Of a stretch of 64,000 nt of DNA, positions 8,475 through 16,908 are shown one piece after another (within the stretch, counting starts at the first letter, position 1; every line of letters begins with the position of its first letter). The position numbers and the translations under genes were made by a program. The notes beneath the pieces were generated by a model, which did no database searches, had not been told where the DNA came from, and saw nothing but the letters and a program-made list of their open reading frames with translations. Origin of the DNA: Paenibacillus lemnae (GTDB lineage: Bacteria; Bacillota; Bacilli; Paenibacillales; Paenibacillaceae); contig NZ_JABBPN010000003.1 in assembly GCF_012933385.1 (NCBI RefSeq), positions 372,001 to 436,000 on the forward strand. The letters run 5' to 3'.

Positions 8475-10367
8475 ATGAGAATGGCATTCATTGCAAGAGT
8501 ACTGCTTCTATGTTTGCTGATAACAGGAATGTTGAACGGTGCAGGAGCAGAATTGGCTTACAGTACTGGGCGTTCCGATCAGACCCAGGATGTGTCCGCC
8601 TGGAGTTTGTTGTGGACTCGATCGACCGGAGTTACACCGACAGAGCCTCCGCTGCAAATTCCAGAGCAGGCATGGCAGCCTGCAGGATCCGGACGTGACG
8701 GTCCATCTTCACTCAATGCGGTCTGGGTACGCTTTAAACTTCCGGATTTTCATGACCCCACACAAGGTATTCTTCTCGAGAAAATATACGGCAAGCGGGT
8801 TACGATCTACGCAAATGCTGAACGGATTTATGAGTCGAACTATAATTATCAGCTGAATCAAATCCTCCTTCCACTTCATTCCACAATGTCTAGTCAATAT
8901 ATCTATCTATGGATGGAAACCGATAGTGCCGCTCTCCATTTGGAAGACCGGGTTCTGGTCGGAGACTTTCACCTTTTGTTTAATCGATTTGTTAAAAGTA
9001 ATTTAGCGGACATTATTTTGGGCAGTACCTTCCTGTTTTTAGCAAGTGTTATGCTGATTTGGGGCTTTTTCATCAGCCGTCGTTACCGTCTCAGTGTACT
9101 ATCCCTCTCCCTTGTTATTCTATCTGCTGGTGTTCTTATATTTACATACTCACCATTCCTCTACACTCTATTTGAGAACAGAGGAGAGTTGTTTACCCGT
9201 CTTTATGACATTTCTCTTCTGATTTTGCTGCCGTTCTTCAGCCTGTTTTTCGAGAGTATATTCGGTCCCGGGTTTAAAGGTTTCCTGCGAAAAATGCGTA
9301 AAGCCCAAATGGGATATTCGTTATTCTGTCTATTGTTTCTTGTCATTAATCAGCTCTCACAGGGCCGTTATGATGAATGGTATTATTTTTTCACCGTCAA
9401 GGCTTTGGGGATAATTATGATTTTTCAATTTATCGTGCTGGTAGCCAGCTCCATTATTTTCTCACTCAAAGGGAACCGTGATGCTGTGATCTTCAGTGTG
9501 GGACTCGCTTTTTTTGCCGGAATAAGTCTCGGGGAGCTTCTTCAATTCTTTATCAGCAGCGGGGATTATACGTTGGTGTACTGGAAATGGGGGGCAGCCG
9601 GGTTTGTGATTATGCTGATCATTATATTGGGCCGTCTCTTTGTGCAGAATCATGAACAAGTCATCAAATACTCACAGGAACTAAACATGTTTAACAGGGA
9701 ACTTCAGCGCTCTGAAAAAATGGAAATCATTAGCGAGCTGGCAGCCTCGGTCGCTCATGAAGTTCGAAATCCGCTTCAAGTAACAAGGGGGTTTATCCAA
9801 TTGATCAGTGGAAAATCCAAACCATCCGAGAGGGAGTATCTTCATTTGGCGTTAGTGGAACTGGACCGTGCTTCCGGAATCATTACAGATTTTCTTACCT
9901 TTGCCAAACCGGAACAGAGCAGAACCACGATTCTGCGGGTCTTTGATGAATTCAAGCATATTGAAGGGATTCTGACGCCGCTTGCCCATCTGCAAGGGGG
10001 GAGAATGGTGGTGAATATACCGGATGGAATTTGGATTCGGGGAAATTCCTCTAAATTCAAACAGGCTCTGATTAATATTGTTAAAAATAGCATTGAAGCA
10101 CTGAGGGAAGACGGGCAGATTGAAATTCATGCCTTTCTCTCTGAAAATAAGGTGCACATCCAGATACGTGATAACGGTGAAGGTATGGGTGAGGAAGAAC
10201 TTGCTCGGTTAGGAGAGCCCTATTTCTCGAACAAGAGCAAGGGGACAGGACTTGGACTCATGGTAACCTTTCGAATTATTGAAGCCATGGACGGAAATAT
10301 CAGTTACAGCAGCAAAAAAGGAGTGGGGACCGAAGCCTTGATCACTCTCCCCGCGGCAGAAGGTTAG
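8475..10367 (+). CDS. Membrane sensor histidine kinase with extracytoplasmic sensor domain (copy 2)
   Basis: A paralogue of the preceding kinase (630 aa) with the same order: signal peptide, extracytoplasmic beta-rich domain, about seven membrane helices, His box SVAHEVRNPLQVTRGFIQLI, and N, G1, F and G2 boxes (INIVKNSIEAL, IRDNGEGMG, KGTGLGLMV). The kinase cores are far more alike than the sensor domains, which suggests duplication followed by divergence of the ligand. The GAGGTG at 8465-8470 favours the ATG at 8475 (8481 also possible); the TTG at 8463 would overlap it. About 100 nt separate the copies, so each may have its own promoter. It converges on the NHLP peptide gene. Confidence 0.9.
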   Translation: MRMAFIARVLLLCLLITGMLNGAGAELAYSTGRSDQTQDVSAWSLLWTRSTGVTPTEPPLQIPEQAWQPAGSGRDGPSSLNAVWVRFKLPDFHDPTQGILLEKIYGKRVTIYANAERIYESNYNYQLNQILLPLHSTMSSQYIYLWMETDSAALHLEDRVLVGDFHLLFNRFVKSNLADIILGSTFLFLASVMLIWGFFISRRYRLSVLSLSLVILSAGVLIFTYSPFLYTLFENRGELFTRLYDISLLILLPFFSLFFESIFGPGFKGFLRKMRKAQMGYSLFCLLFLVINQLSQGRYDEWYYFFTVKALGIIMIFQFIVLVASSIIFSLKGNRDAVIFSVGLAFFAGISLGELLQFFISSGDYTLVYWKWGAAGFVIMLIIILGRLFVQNHEQVIKYSQELNMFNRELQRSEKMEIISELAASVAHEVRNPLQVTRGFIQLISGKSKPSEREYLHLALVELDRASGIITDFLTFAKPEQSRTTILRVFDEFKHIEGILTPLAHLQGGRMVVNIPDGIWIRGNSSKFKQALINIVKNSIEALREDGQIEIHAFLSENKVHIQIRDNGEGMGEEELARLGEPYFSNKSKGTGLGLMVTFRIIEAMDGNISYSSKKGVGTEALITLPAAEG

Positions 10368-10461
10368 CTGCCGGGGAGAGGGGCTTGTCCCACTCCTTTT
10401 TTACAATGTATGTAGTTTCAGGATGTCATAATTACATTTAAGTCTTGATCTGCGGTTGAGT

Positions 10462-10701
10462 TTACCACATGGCCTTTTCTTTGGCCTCTGACTTGATGAC
10501 TCCCGAAGGATCTGGTGGAATGACCAGATAAAACTCGTTGGAATTCTCTTCCACGGTTTTTACCTGAATGTGGTCGGGAATCCACACACCAAGCACTTCC
10601 TTGATGGCGGCTTTCGGATCAGCCAGCAATTTTGCCTTAAAGCTAGGATCCTCCCATGCTTTCTGAATCAGCTGTGTTTGAAAGATGGCTTCTGTCGTCA
10701 T
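10462..10701 (-). CDS. NHLP-leader RiPP precursor-like peptide ending in Trp
   Basis: A 79-residue peptide whose first about 65 residues match the nitrile-hydratase-related leader peptide (NHLP) family: LIQKAWEDPSFKAKLL (11-26), ADPKAAIKEVLGV (27-39), IPDHIQVKTVEE, and FYLVIPPDP (58-66). In this family the leader guides ribosomally made peptides to tailoring enzymes. The remainder is a very short charged tail, GVIKSEAKEKAMW, with no Cys or Thr and a C-terminal Trp79. The ATG at 10701 follows GAAAGGG; a GTG nine bases upstream overlaps that site. It is the second gene of a unit with an isoprenoid-synthase-fold protein 68 nt upstream. No lanthipeptide or cyclodehydratase gene is nearby. Confidence 0.85.
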   Translation of the reverse strand: MTTEAIFQTQLIQKAWEDPSFKAKLLADPKAAIKEVLGVWIPDHIQVKTVEENSNEFYLVIPPDPSGVIKSEAKEKAMW

Positions 10702-10769
10702 TAGAATCACCCTTTCAAAATGGTTATTTATTACTTCTAAAGAATAACATGTAATAAATATAAAATCTA

Positions 10770-11735
10770 TTACTTTTTACTTGAAATAGACAAAAAATAA
10801 TGAAGACCTCCATGCTTCAGCATTTGGCGTCCATTTTCGATATTACGGGTTTCTGATTCAAGTTCTTGTACCAAGGTTTCATGGAAGTTTAACAAATGAG
10901 GTGCGGCATGAGCAGCAAGCTGAAGCTGAAGGTGAATGGAGGAGGCGATAGCGGTATAACGGGACAGCGCTTCATTCAGATAGACGGCCTGATGAATATC
11001 GGCTTCAGTCAGTGGGTAGTCATTCGGAAGTTGACGCTCGGAACGAATAAAGGAAAGCAGACAATTATAGCTGCCATCTGCAAGATCCTGCTCCCAATCC
11101 GCCCAATCATCCATCATCTGCAGCGTGACAAGCACATGATCCATCATTTCAGATGTCTGGGGAATAAGCTCATCACAGCCGGCAAGCAGGAGTACGGCTG
11201 TGCTGCCCAGTTTTACGGGAGCGGCTTTCTTGGCGATATCAAGTGTGTGTGCTGTGAAATACTCTTGCCTGCTTTCAAAGAGGATTCCTTCGCACCATTC
11301 GTGTACATAGAGATTGAAGTAATGCCAGAAACGGCTTTCTGCGGGAAAGAGCTGACGGTAGATGGCCAAGAATTCACAGTGGAACAGATTGGCCAAGGCG
11401 AGCTGCATTCTCCAGTTGTTTTTTTCATGATGATACTCAGAGCTGTCCATAATATCATCCTGGATGAAAAAGTACAGCATTCCAAAAATGTTAGCTGCGG
11501 ACAATTTGCGATACACCGATGGACTCAGAGAGGTTGAGTCTTTCAACCAGAAGGGAAGAAGGTAACAAATATAATTCTTCGCACTTTCCTGCTCAAAGAC
11601 ATGAAACTTGCTTAAATAGAGGAGCCCTGATTCGTTCAGGGGCGGAGGAAAACCGGAGATTATTTGTTCACAATCATGAAACACCTCCGCTAAGTCTTTT
11701 TCATAGCTTTCAAACCATTTTATAGCTTCACCCAC
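10770..11735 (-). CDS. Class I isoprenoid synthase-fold enzyme (polyprenyl synthase/ComQ-like)
   Basis: A 321-residue, largely helical protein with the two Asp-rich motifs of trans-prenyl diphosphate synthases: QDDIMD (residues 92-97) and LQMMDDWADWEQD (205-217), about 110 residues apart as expected for Mg-diphosphate binding. Overall similarity to housekeeping prenyl synthases looks weak; the usual Lys/Arg isopentenyl-binding region is not evident. The same fold includes ComQ, which prenylates Trp in the ComX pheromone, and terpene cyclases. It stands just upstream of an NHLP-type peptide ending in Trp, so peptide prenylation is a reasonable hypothesis. The GTG start at 11735 has only a weak ribosome binding site, and no other in-frame start lies near. 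Confidence 0.75.
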   Translation of the reverse strand: MGEAIKWFESYEKDLAEVFHDCEQIISGFPPPLNESGLLYLSKFHVFEQESAKNYICYLLPFWLKDSTSLSPSVYRKLSAANIFGMLYFFIQDDIMDSSEYHHEKNNWRMQLALANLFHCEFLAIYRQLFPAESRFWHYFNLYVHEWCEGILFESRQEYFTAHTLDIAKKAAPVKLGSTAVLLLAGCDELIPQTSEMMDHVLVTLQMMDDWADWEQDLADGSYNCLLSFIRSERQLPNDYPLTEADIHQAVYLNEALSRYTAIASSIHLQLQLAAHAAPHLLNFHETLVQELESETRNIENGRQMLKHGGLHYFLSISSKK

Positions 11736-11930
11736 CTTGTCTTTATTATGAGCGTCAGCGAATATCCATGAAGTTAACTTGCTTCCTGATCATATCACAA
11801 ATGTATTTAAAGTTAAATATTTACAAAAGTTAGTTTTGCTATATTAAATGTTTGACAGATCCATCTGGCGTTTATTAAAGAGGAGAACAGCAATACGATA
11901 ACGCACAACAAATTCAGGAGGTTAACCAAT

Positions 11931-12824
11931 ATGACTCAAAAAATTGTTGGAGCATTTAATACAGAGCAAGAAGCTACTCGTGCCATTGAAGATTTAAAGC
12001 AGCATGGATACAGAACAGATGAAATTTCTGTCATTGCGAAAGATCGTGATGAAGTGTCTGCGATCACAGATGAGACAGAAACAAAAGCTCCGGAAGGTCT
12101 GGCATCCGGTGCAGCTACCGGCGGTGTCTTGGGGGGGCTGACCGGATTATTGGCTGGTTTGGGAGCGTTGGCAATTCCCGGGATTGGACCTATTGTAGCA
12201 GCTGGACCTATCGCAGCAACGCTGACTGGAGCAGCTGTAGGTGCAGGTGCCGGCGGCTTGGTTGGCGGATTGATCGGACTGGGCATCCCAGAAGAACAGG
12301 CAAAGGAATACGATGAGTTTGTTGAAGAAGGACGAATTCTCGTTCTGGTGGACGCAGATGAAGAACGCTCGAATGGAGTGTATGATGTGTTCCGCCGCAA
12401 CAATACACTGAACACTCATCACTATGAGGGCTCTGAGAATTTTAACAGCAATGCGGCCAATGATAATCCGGCTCGATCTAATGTAGGGAGTACCGGGGAC
12501 CATATTGTCCCGGGCCGCTCCGATGCGGATGTGAGTGGAAACCGCTCCGGTACAAATGGTGACAACCCGATTGGAGATGCCGCTTATAGCGGTGCCGGGA
12601 AATCTTTTGATCATAATCCTGAAGCTGCCGCGGCAGCTGAGGAAACGGCTCAAGATCCCAACCTCTGGCAGGGAGATGGTGCAGGGTATGGCGGTGCTGC
12701 AAATCCGGATCCGGACGCTGATGAGTATAAAGGCGTAGTGGATGATACCGACCGTAGAGGTGCTGCGGCTGCAGCGGACAGCTTGAACAATCGCAGAGAC
12801 CGCACGGATCGCTCGGATCGCTAA
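11931..12824 (+). CDS. General stress protein, YflT/GSP17M-like domain with long hydrophilic tail
   Basis: 297 aa. Residues 3-65 form the YflT-type fold found in SigB-controlled proteins (KIVGAFNTEQEATRAIEDLKQHGYRTDEISVIAKD). A Gly/Ala-rich hydrophobic hairpin follows (about 60-115, GGVLGGLTGLLAGLGALAIPGIGP), like a membrane-inserting glycine zipper. A short alpha/beta segment comes next (LVDADEERSNGVYDVFRRN). The last about 140 residues are low-complexity Asn/Asp/Gly/Ala sequence. The start follows AGGAGG. It is a single gene closed by a strong terminator. The tail is unusually long for the family. The physiological role of YflT proteins is not established. Confidence 0.8.
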   Translation: MTQKIVGAFNTEQEATRAIEDLKQHGYRTDEISVIAKDRDEVSAITDETETKAPEGLASGAATGGVLGGLTGLLAGLGALAIPGIGPIVAAGPIAATLTGAAVGAGAGGLVGGLIGLGIPEEQAKEYDEFVEEGRILVLVDADEERSNGVYDVFRRNNTLNTHHYEGSENFNSNAANDNPARSNVGSTGDHIVPGRSDADVSGNRSGTNGDNPIGDAAYSGAGKSFDHNPEAAAAAEETAQDPNLWQGDGAGYGGAANPDPDADEYKGVVDDTDRRGAAAAADSLNNRRDRTDRSDR

Positions 12825-12838
12825 TAGCTTCTATAAGC

Positions 12839-12877
12839 AAGCAGACCACCCGGATGTGTTATCCGAGTGGTCTGCTT
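12839..12877. terminator. Bidirectional intrinsic terminator
   Basis: A stem of about 17 bp (12839-12855 with 12861-12877, one mismatch) and a 5-nt loop lies between the convergent stress-protein and acetyltransferase genes. Confidence 0.88.
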
Positions 12878-12907
12878 ATTTTGGAGTGAACGGATTTTAA
12901 GATATAA

Positions 12908-14044
12908 TTAGATATATTGCAATCCTGAAGTATACGGAAGTGGAATCAAAGGTATTGCGGGCTTGTCGGCATTTGAACCGGTCTGCCGGAAAGAAGATTC
13001 GGGGTCAAACAGCAGGGACAATAATCCCTCATCATCCAGTGCAATGTGCTGACCATCTGCTTGATTATAATGGTATGGGCCATGATCTCCTTCAGCCTGC
13101 AGTATTCCTTCTGTTTCTTCAGGCATCAGCGGCTGAAGCTGATTCAAAAGTTCCCGGCCGTTCACCACATATACGGTTCCTGTATTGCGGACATTCTCTC
13201 CCGCTGCGCCAGCCTTTTCCAAAATGGATGCTAGCTCCCGGTCCTGCCAAGGAAGTGAAACGACCAGCTCATTCAAGGAATAACGAGAAAATGATTCTGC
13301 AAGCAGCGAAGCGGCCGCCTGGCTGTCACCCGCCCATTCAATCATGGTGGATGCTCGGGATGGAGTCATGGCAGGGCCAGGTACCCCTACTATTACAGCG
13401 GCAGCAAGAATACCATTTCTAAAGGCTCCGAGCACTTTCTGCTCCAGACGAATGACATTGGCGAACGCGCTGGCTTCAAGCAGTCGTCCGAGTTCAGCAG
13501 GACTGCTGTCATAAACAGCAGAACGACTTTGAAGCAGTCCGTGGAGACGGAACAGATCTTCTGCGGCTAGCTCCCGAATCTCTATGTCGGATTCCTGAGT
13601 GCTCTGTATGGACCTGGCTGCATCCGGTGTCATATGATGATCTGATGCTCTGCCGAACGCTGTACAGCCAATCCGTGTATAGAGGGAACGGGCACCCGAG
13701 ACAAAGATGAGGGAAGCCCCTGATTGTTCAGCATGCTGTATGCACTTGCTTAGTAACTCGCCAGCCAGCCCTTTTCCACGGCTGTCCATATCGGTGCAGA
13801 CGGAGCCGATCGAGAACACATTGAGCTCAGCGCCTTTAATCTTCATTTTAAAGGGGACGAAACCCATGAAGGATGCTAACTTGCCATTTTCCTCATAAGC
13901 CCCGTATGAATGACTGATGCCTGGGTCAAAGATGTAGGGAAAGGACTGGCCCATTGATGGCTGCTCCGGTTGTTTTAAAAAGATCCGGTCTGACAGTTCT
14001 ACGGCTTCCTTTAAACGTTCTGAATTCATTCGAGTAACCTGCAT
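12908..14044 (-). CDS. GNAT family N-acetyltransferase (Eis-like)
   Basis: A 378-aa acetyl-CoA-dependent acyltransferase. The N-terminal GNAT domain has the acetyl-CoA binding motif in VCTDMDSRGKGLAGELLSKCI (around residues 80-100) followed by SLIFVSGARSLYTRIGC. The size and the second half, which continues with another GNAT-like alpha/beta region, resemble Eis-type enhanced-survival acetyltransferases; the substrate cannot be predicted. The ATG follows AGGAGG. Transcribed alone, convergent with the stress-protein gene. Confidence 0.82.
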   Translation of the reverse strand: MQVTRMNSERLKEAVELSDRIFLKQPEQPSMGQSFPYIFDPGISHSYGAYEENGKLASFMGFVPFKMKIKGAELNVFSIGSVCTDMDSRGKGLAGELLSKCIQHAEQSGASLIFVSGARSLYTRIGCTAFGRASDHHMTPDAARSIQSTQESDIEIRELAAEDLFRLHGLLQSRSAVYDSSPAELGRLLEASAFANVIRLEQKVLGAFRNGILAAAVIVGVPGPAMTPSRASTMIEWAGDSQAAASLLAESFSRYSLNELVVSLPWQDRELASILEKAGAAGENVRNTGTVYVVNGRELLNQLQPLMPEETEGILQAEGDHGPYHYNQADGQHIALDDEGLLSLLFDPESSFRQTGSNADKPAIPLIPLPYTSGLQYI

Positions 14045-14153
14045 GATGATTCCTCCTATTTATTAAAGTCCACTTATGAACCACGGGATATATTTAGTAT
14101 AAAGTGCCTGTCGTCTTATGGAAATCAAATCTTTCTGAACGGAGGAGTGCACC

Positions 14154-15617
14154 TTGTTAAGCTTTGTAGATTCCGTTATCATTTCTGCGGCGCTTCTGCT
14201 GCTAACAGGAGTTTTAACGACTAAATTTTCTTCCCGTTTCGGCATGCCGGCACTCGTATTGTTTATTGCCATAGGGATGATACTGAGTCGCTGGATTTAT
14301 TATGATGATGCTGAGATCACACAATTGGTCGGAATATTCGCATTGATCGTAATATTGTTTCAAGGTGGAATGCAGACGGAGTTTAAAGAAATCAAGCCGG
14401 TGCTTGGCCCGGCGCTGTCGCTCGCCACATTAGGCGTGCTGTTGACCACAGCGGTCATCGGCATCAGCGCATCATGGATCATGGGTATCCCATTGGAACA
14501 GGGTTTACTCATCGGAGCCATTGTCGGCTCAACAGATGCAGCTGCTGTTTTCTCGGTCCTCGGCGGATTGAATATCAAGCAGAAAATAACGGCTACGCTA
14601 GAAGCTGAATCGGGCAGCAATGATCCGATGGCTGTTTTTTTGACGGTTTCTCTAATTGAGTGGATTCAAAGGCCTGAGATCGGTCTGCTGGGCATGCTGC
14701 TTTCATTTGTCCGGGAGATGGGACTGGGTCTGGTCGTAGGTGTTTTACTCGGTATGCTGTCCGTATTTATTATCAATCGGATTAACTTCGATTCTTCGGG
14801 ATTGTACCCCGTTATGGCATTAGGCTTCGCGATATTCACTTACGGGGCAGCCGAGGTCGTTCAAAGCAGCGGTCTTCTTGCTGTTTATGTCATGGCATTG
14901 GTGGTGGGCAATGCAGAATTGACCTACCGCAAGACGATCCTCGCCTTTAATCACGGATTTGCCTGGATGATGCAAATTGTGATGTTCGTTCTACTGGGAC
15001 TGCTTGTGTTTCCGAATCAGCTTTCTGATGTGGCTTGGCAGGCCTTGGTTCTTTCGTTGCTGCTGATTTTTGTCGCCCGCCCTGTCGGTGTTATGGTCAG
15101 CCTGTTATTTACGAAATTTGTATTTAAAGAAAAGCTGCTGGTGGCCTGGGCAGGGCTTCGCGGAGCGGTTCCGATTGTGCTCGCTACATATCCGATCCTG
15201 GCTGGGATCGAAGGGGGCCAGATGTTCTTTAATGTTGTATTCTTCGTTGTATTGACATCGGCAGTCATTCAGGGCACGACGATTGCTCCGCTCGCTCTCA
15301 AACTTAAGCTGGTGAATAAGGATAAGCTGCAGCAGCCCTCGCTGCTTGAGCTCTACGCCCTTGGCAAGACCAAAACAGAGATCAACCATGTTCAGGTACA
15401 AAAAAACATGCCCATCATCGGTATAGAAATTCAGGACTTGAATCTGCCGGATGATATTTTATTTACCGCGATCATTCGAAACGAACAGATTATTACGCCT
15501 CGGGGCAATACGGTGATTGAAGAAGGGGATACCCTTTATGTCATGAGTTCAAAGGCGAAACGTAAAGAAATGAAGTCCATTCTTGGTCTGGAAATCGTTG
15601 GGGAGGCGAAGCCATGA
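14154..15617 (+). CDS. K+/H+ antiporter, CPA1/NhaP2 (CvrA) type
   Basis: A polytopic membrane antiporter (487 aa) exchanging K+ (or Na+) for H+ at the cytoplasmic membrane. About 12-13 hydrophobic helices are seen in residues 1-390, with the Asp-rich ion-binding pattern GAIVGSTDAAAVF and ESGSNDPMAVFL typical of the CPA1/NhaP2 branch. A soluble C-terminal TrkA-C-like domain (about 410-480, MPIIGIEIQDLNLPDDILFTAIIRNEQIITPRG) is the usual regulatory module. A TTG start is chosen because GGAGGAG stands 6 nt upstream. The EcsC-family gene overlaps its stop by 4 bp. Confidence 0.9.
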   Translation: MLSFVDSVIISAALLLLTGVLTTKFSSRFGMPALVLFIAIGMILSRWIYYDDAEITQLVGIFALIVILFQGGMQTEFKEIKPVLGPALSLATLGVLLTTAVIGISASWIMGIPLEQGLLIGAIVGSTDAAAVFSVLGGLNIKQKITATLEAESGSNDPMAVFLTVSLIEWIQRPEIGLLGMLLSFVREMGLGLVVGVLLGMLSVFIINRINFDSSGLYPVMALGFAIFTYGAAEVVQSSGLLAVYVMALVVGNAELTYRKTILAFNHGFAWMMQIVMFVLLGLLVFPNQLSDVAWQALVLSLLLIFVARPVGVMVSLLFTKFVFKEKLLVAWAGLRGAVPIVLATYPILAGIEGGQMFFNVVFFVVLTSAVIQGTTIAPLALKLKLVNKDKLQQPSLLELYALGKTKTEINHVQVQKNMPIIGIEIQDLNLPDDILFTAIIRNEQIITPRGNTVIEEGDTLYVMSSKAKRKEMKSILGLEIVGEAKP

Positions 15618-16477
15618 GGATGAAAGAGAGCAGGTCCCAGCTGGAAACCGAAATGCAGGAGATTTTGAAGTGGGAGAAGGATCAGAAGAACGTTTTCTTT
15701 TGGGAAAAGATCGGTAGAATTCCTTTTATGCTGCTGGACCGGCTGACTCCCAAAATCGTGAGGAATAAACTGGGGCAGGCTCTGAACGAAGTAGGGGGAT
15801 TTGTCCAGACCGGCGGGAAATATCTGGTCAGACAAAAGACGGTCCTAAACCTGTTGAAGCGTACCGCTGAGGAGGGATCACAGCAGCCGGAACTCATCGA
15901 TGAACTGGAGGGAGCGGATGAACCCTCGCTTCAGCTTGAAGAAGCTTCTAAACTGCCGCTGTCGGTGATGGACGATGCTGCAGATACCCTTATCGTTAAG
16001 CGGGTAAAGTTCGCTGCAGCCCAGGGAGCTGCGACGGGAATCGGCGGCATATTTACCATGGCAGCCGATATTCCCCTTGTGCTTGGGCAGTCGCTGAAGC
16101 TTTTGCAGGAAATGGCTCTTTGCTATGGTTATGATCCTGACGATCCGCGGGAACGGGTATTCATTGTAAAGTGCATGCAATTTGCCTCGGCTGACATTGT
16201 AGGGAAGAAGGCCATTTTGGAAGAACTGGCGGCCTTTGATGAAGGAAGCGAATCACAGCAGGTTTTCTCCCAGCTTCAGGGCTGGAGGGAAGTGCTTCAA
16301 TCCTATACGGACAGTTTCGGTATGAAAAAACTGTTTCAGATGATACCAATCGCGGGAATCCTGTTCGGTTCCATTGCCAACAAGAACACGATGCAGAATG
16401 TAGCGGAGGCAGGCAAGATGCTGTACAAAAAGCGCCGGATCAGCTGGCGATTGAAGCATATGGAGTATCCATTGTAG
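15614..16477 (+). CDS. EcsC family protein
   Basis: 287 aa, matching the EcsC family, proteins of unknown biochemical role named after the third gene of the Bacillus ecs ABC-transporter locus. The central region contains hydrophobic segments (AAAQGAATGIGGIFTMAADIPLVLGQSLKLLQEMAL, split here as GAATGIGGIFTMAADIP and what follows, about residues 135-170) and a late QMIPIAGILFGSIANKNTM, suggesting peripheral or integral membrane association. It overlaps the antiporter by ATGA, so it is translationally coupled. The transcript seems to run into the repeat region without an obvious terminator. Confidence 0.85.
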   Translation: MRMKESRSQLETEMQEILKWEKDQKNVFFWEKIGRIPFMLLDRLTPKIVRNKLGQALNEVGGFVQTGGKYLVRQKTVLNLLKRTAEEGSQQPELIDELEGADEPSLQLEEASKLPLSVMDDAADTLIVKRVKFAAAQGAATGIGGIFTMAADIPLVLGQSLKLLQEMALCYGYDPDDPRERVFIVKCMQFASADIVGKKAILEELAAFDEGSESQQVFSQLQGWREVLQSYTDSFGMKKLFQMIPIAGILFGSIANKNTMQNVAEAGKMLYKKRRISWRLKHMEYPL

Positions 16478-16522
16478 CGGGTTAGGCGCTGTGCAAACTT
16501 GACGTTCCTGCGGGACGCTCGA

Positions 16523-16590
16523 AAGGCGCTGCGCAAACGAAATGTTCCTCCCATCGCTGTTGTGCTCTAATTTTCTGAACGAATTATATT
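16523..16590 (+). repeat. Left arm of an imperfect inverted repeat
   Basis: This arm contains AGGCGCTGCGCAAACGAAAT, then about 20 less conserved bases, then TGCTCTAATTTTCTGAAC. The reverse complement of 18326-18387 reads through the same order of blocks. A partial direct copy (AGGCGCTGTGCAAACTTGAC) lies just upstream, at about 16483-16508. Confidence 0.65.
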
Positions 16591-16735
16591 ATTGGAGGAA
16601 CTAGAGCACAAAGCATATGCTTCTGATGCATTAAGTTACAATGTCTCTACATACCTCGCATTGAATCACCATGTATCCACTGCTATGTCTGAGAGCGTAT
16701 GACGTTTGAGAAGCGAGAGGCACGAGAGGCGCTAG

Positions 16736-16760
16736 AATAAGCTTGAAAAACAAGCTTATT
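16736..16760. repeat. Short palindromic repeat, copy 1
   Basis: Perfect 10-bp arms AATAAGCTTG and CAAGCTTATT around AAAAA. Related sequences lie at 16787-16812, 16857-16870 (one arm) and 18204-18227. All occur in this non-coding region. Confidence 0.6.
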
Positions 16761-16786
16761 TCTCATGTTTTTCCTGACAAATTTCA

Positions 16787-16812
16787 TTTAAGCCTGAAAA
16801 TCAATCTTAAAT
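16787..16812. repeat. Short palindromic repeat, copy 2 (degenerate)
   Basis: TTTAAGCCTGAAAATCAATC followed by TTAAA. It has the same loop and arm layout as copy 1 but with mismatched arms. Confidence 0.45.
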
Positions 16813-16908
16813 TAGCTGAAACTCTGACTGCGGATAAGAAATGGACCAAAATTGAAAAAATAAGCTTGGAAATGTACTTAAGTCAATAAAGTGGACACAA
16901 AAATTAGG

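Noticed and set aside
10896..11537. A 213-residue open frame antisense to the isoprenoid-synthase gene
   Set aside because: No ribosome binding site, no recognisable domain; fully inside a gene with clear Asp-rich motifs.
11736..11930. SigB-type promoter before the YflT-like gene
   Set aside because: The AT-rich region contains no convincing GTTTAA and GGGTAT pair at proper spacing.
12147..12653. Long antisense frames over the YflT-like gene
   Set aside because: A by-product of its Gly/Ala-rich codons; the plus-strand gene has the ribosome binding site and domain.
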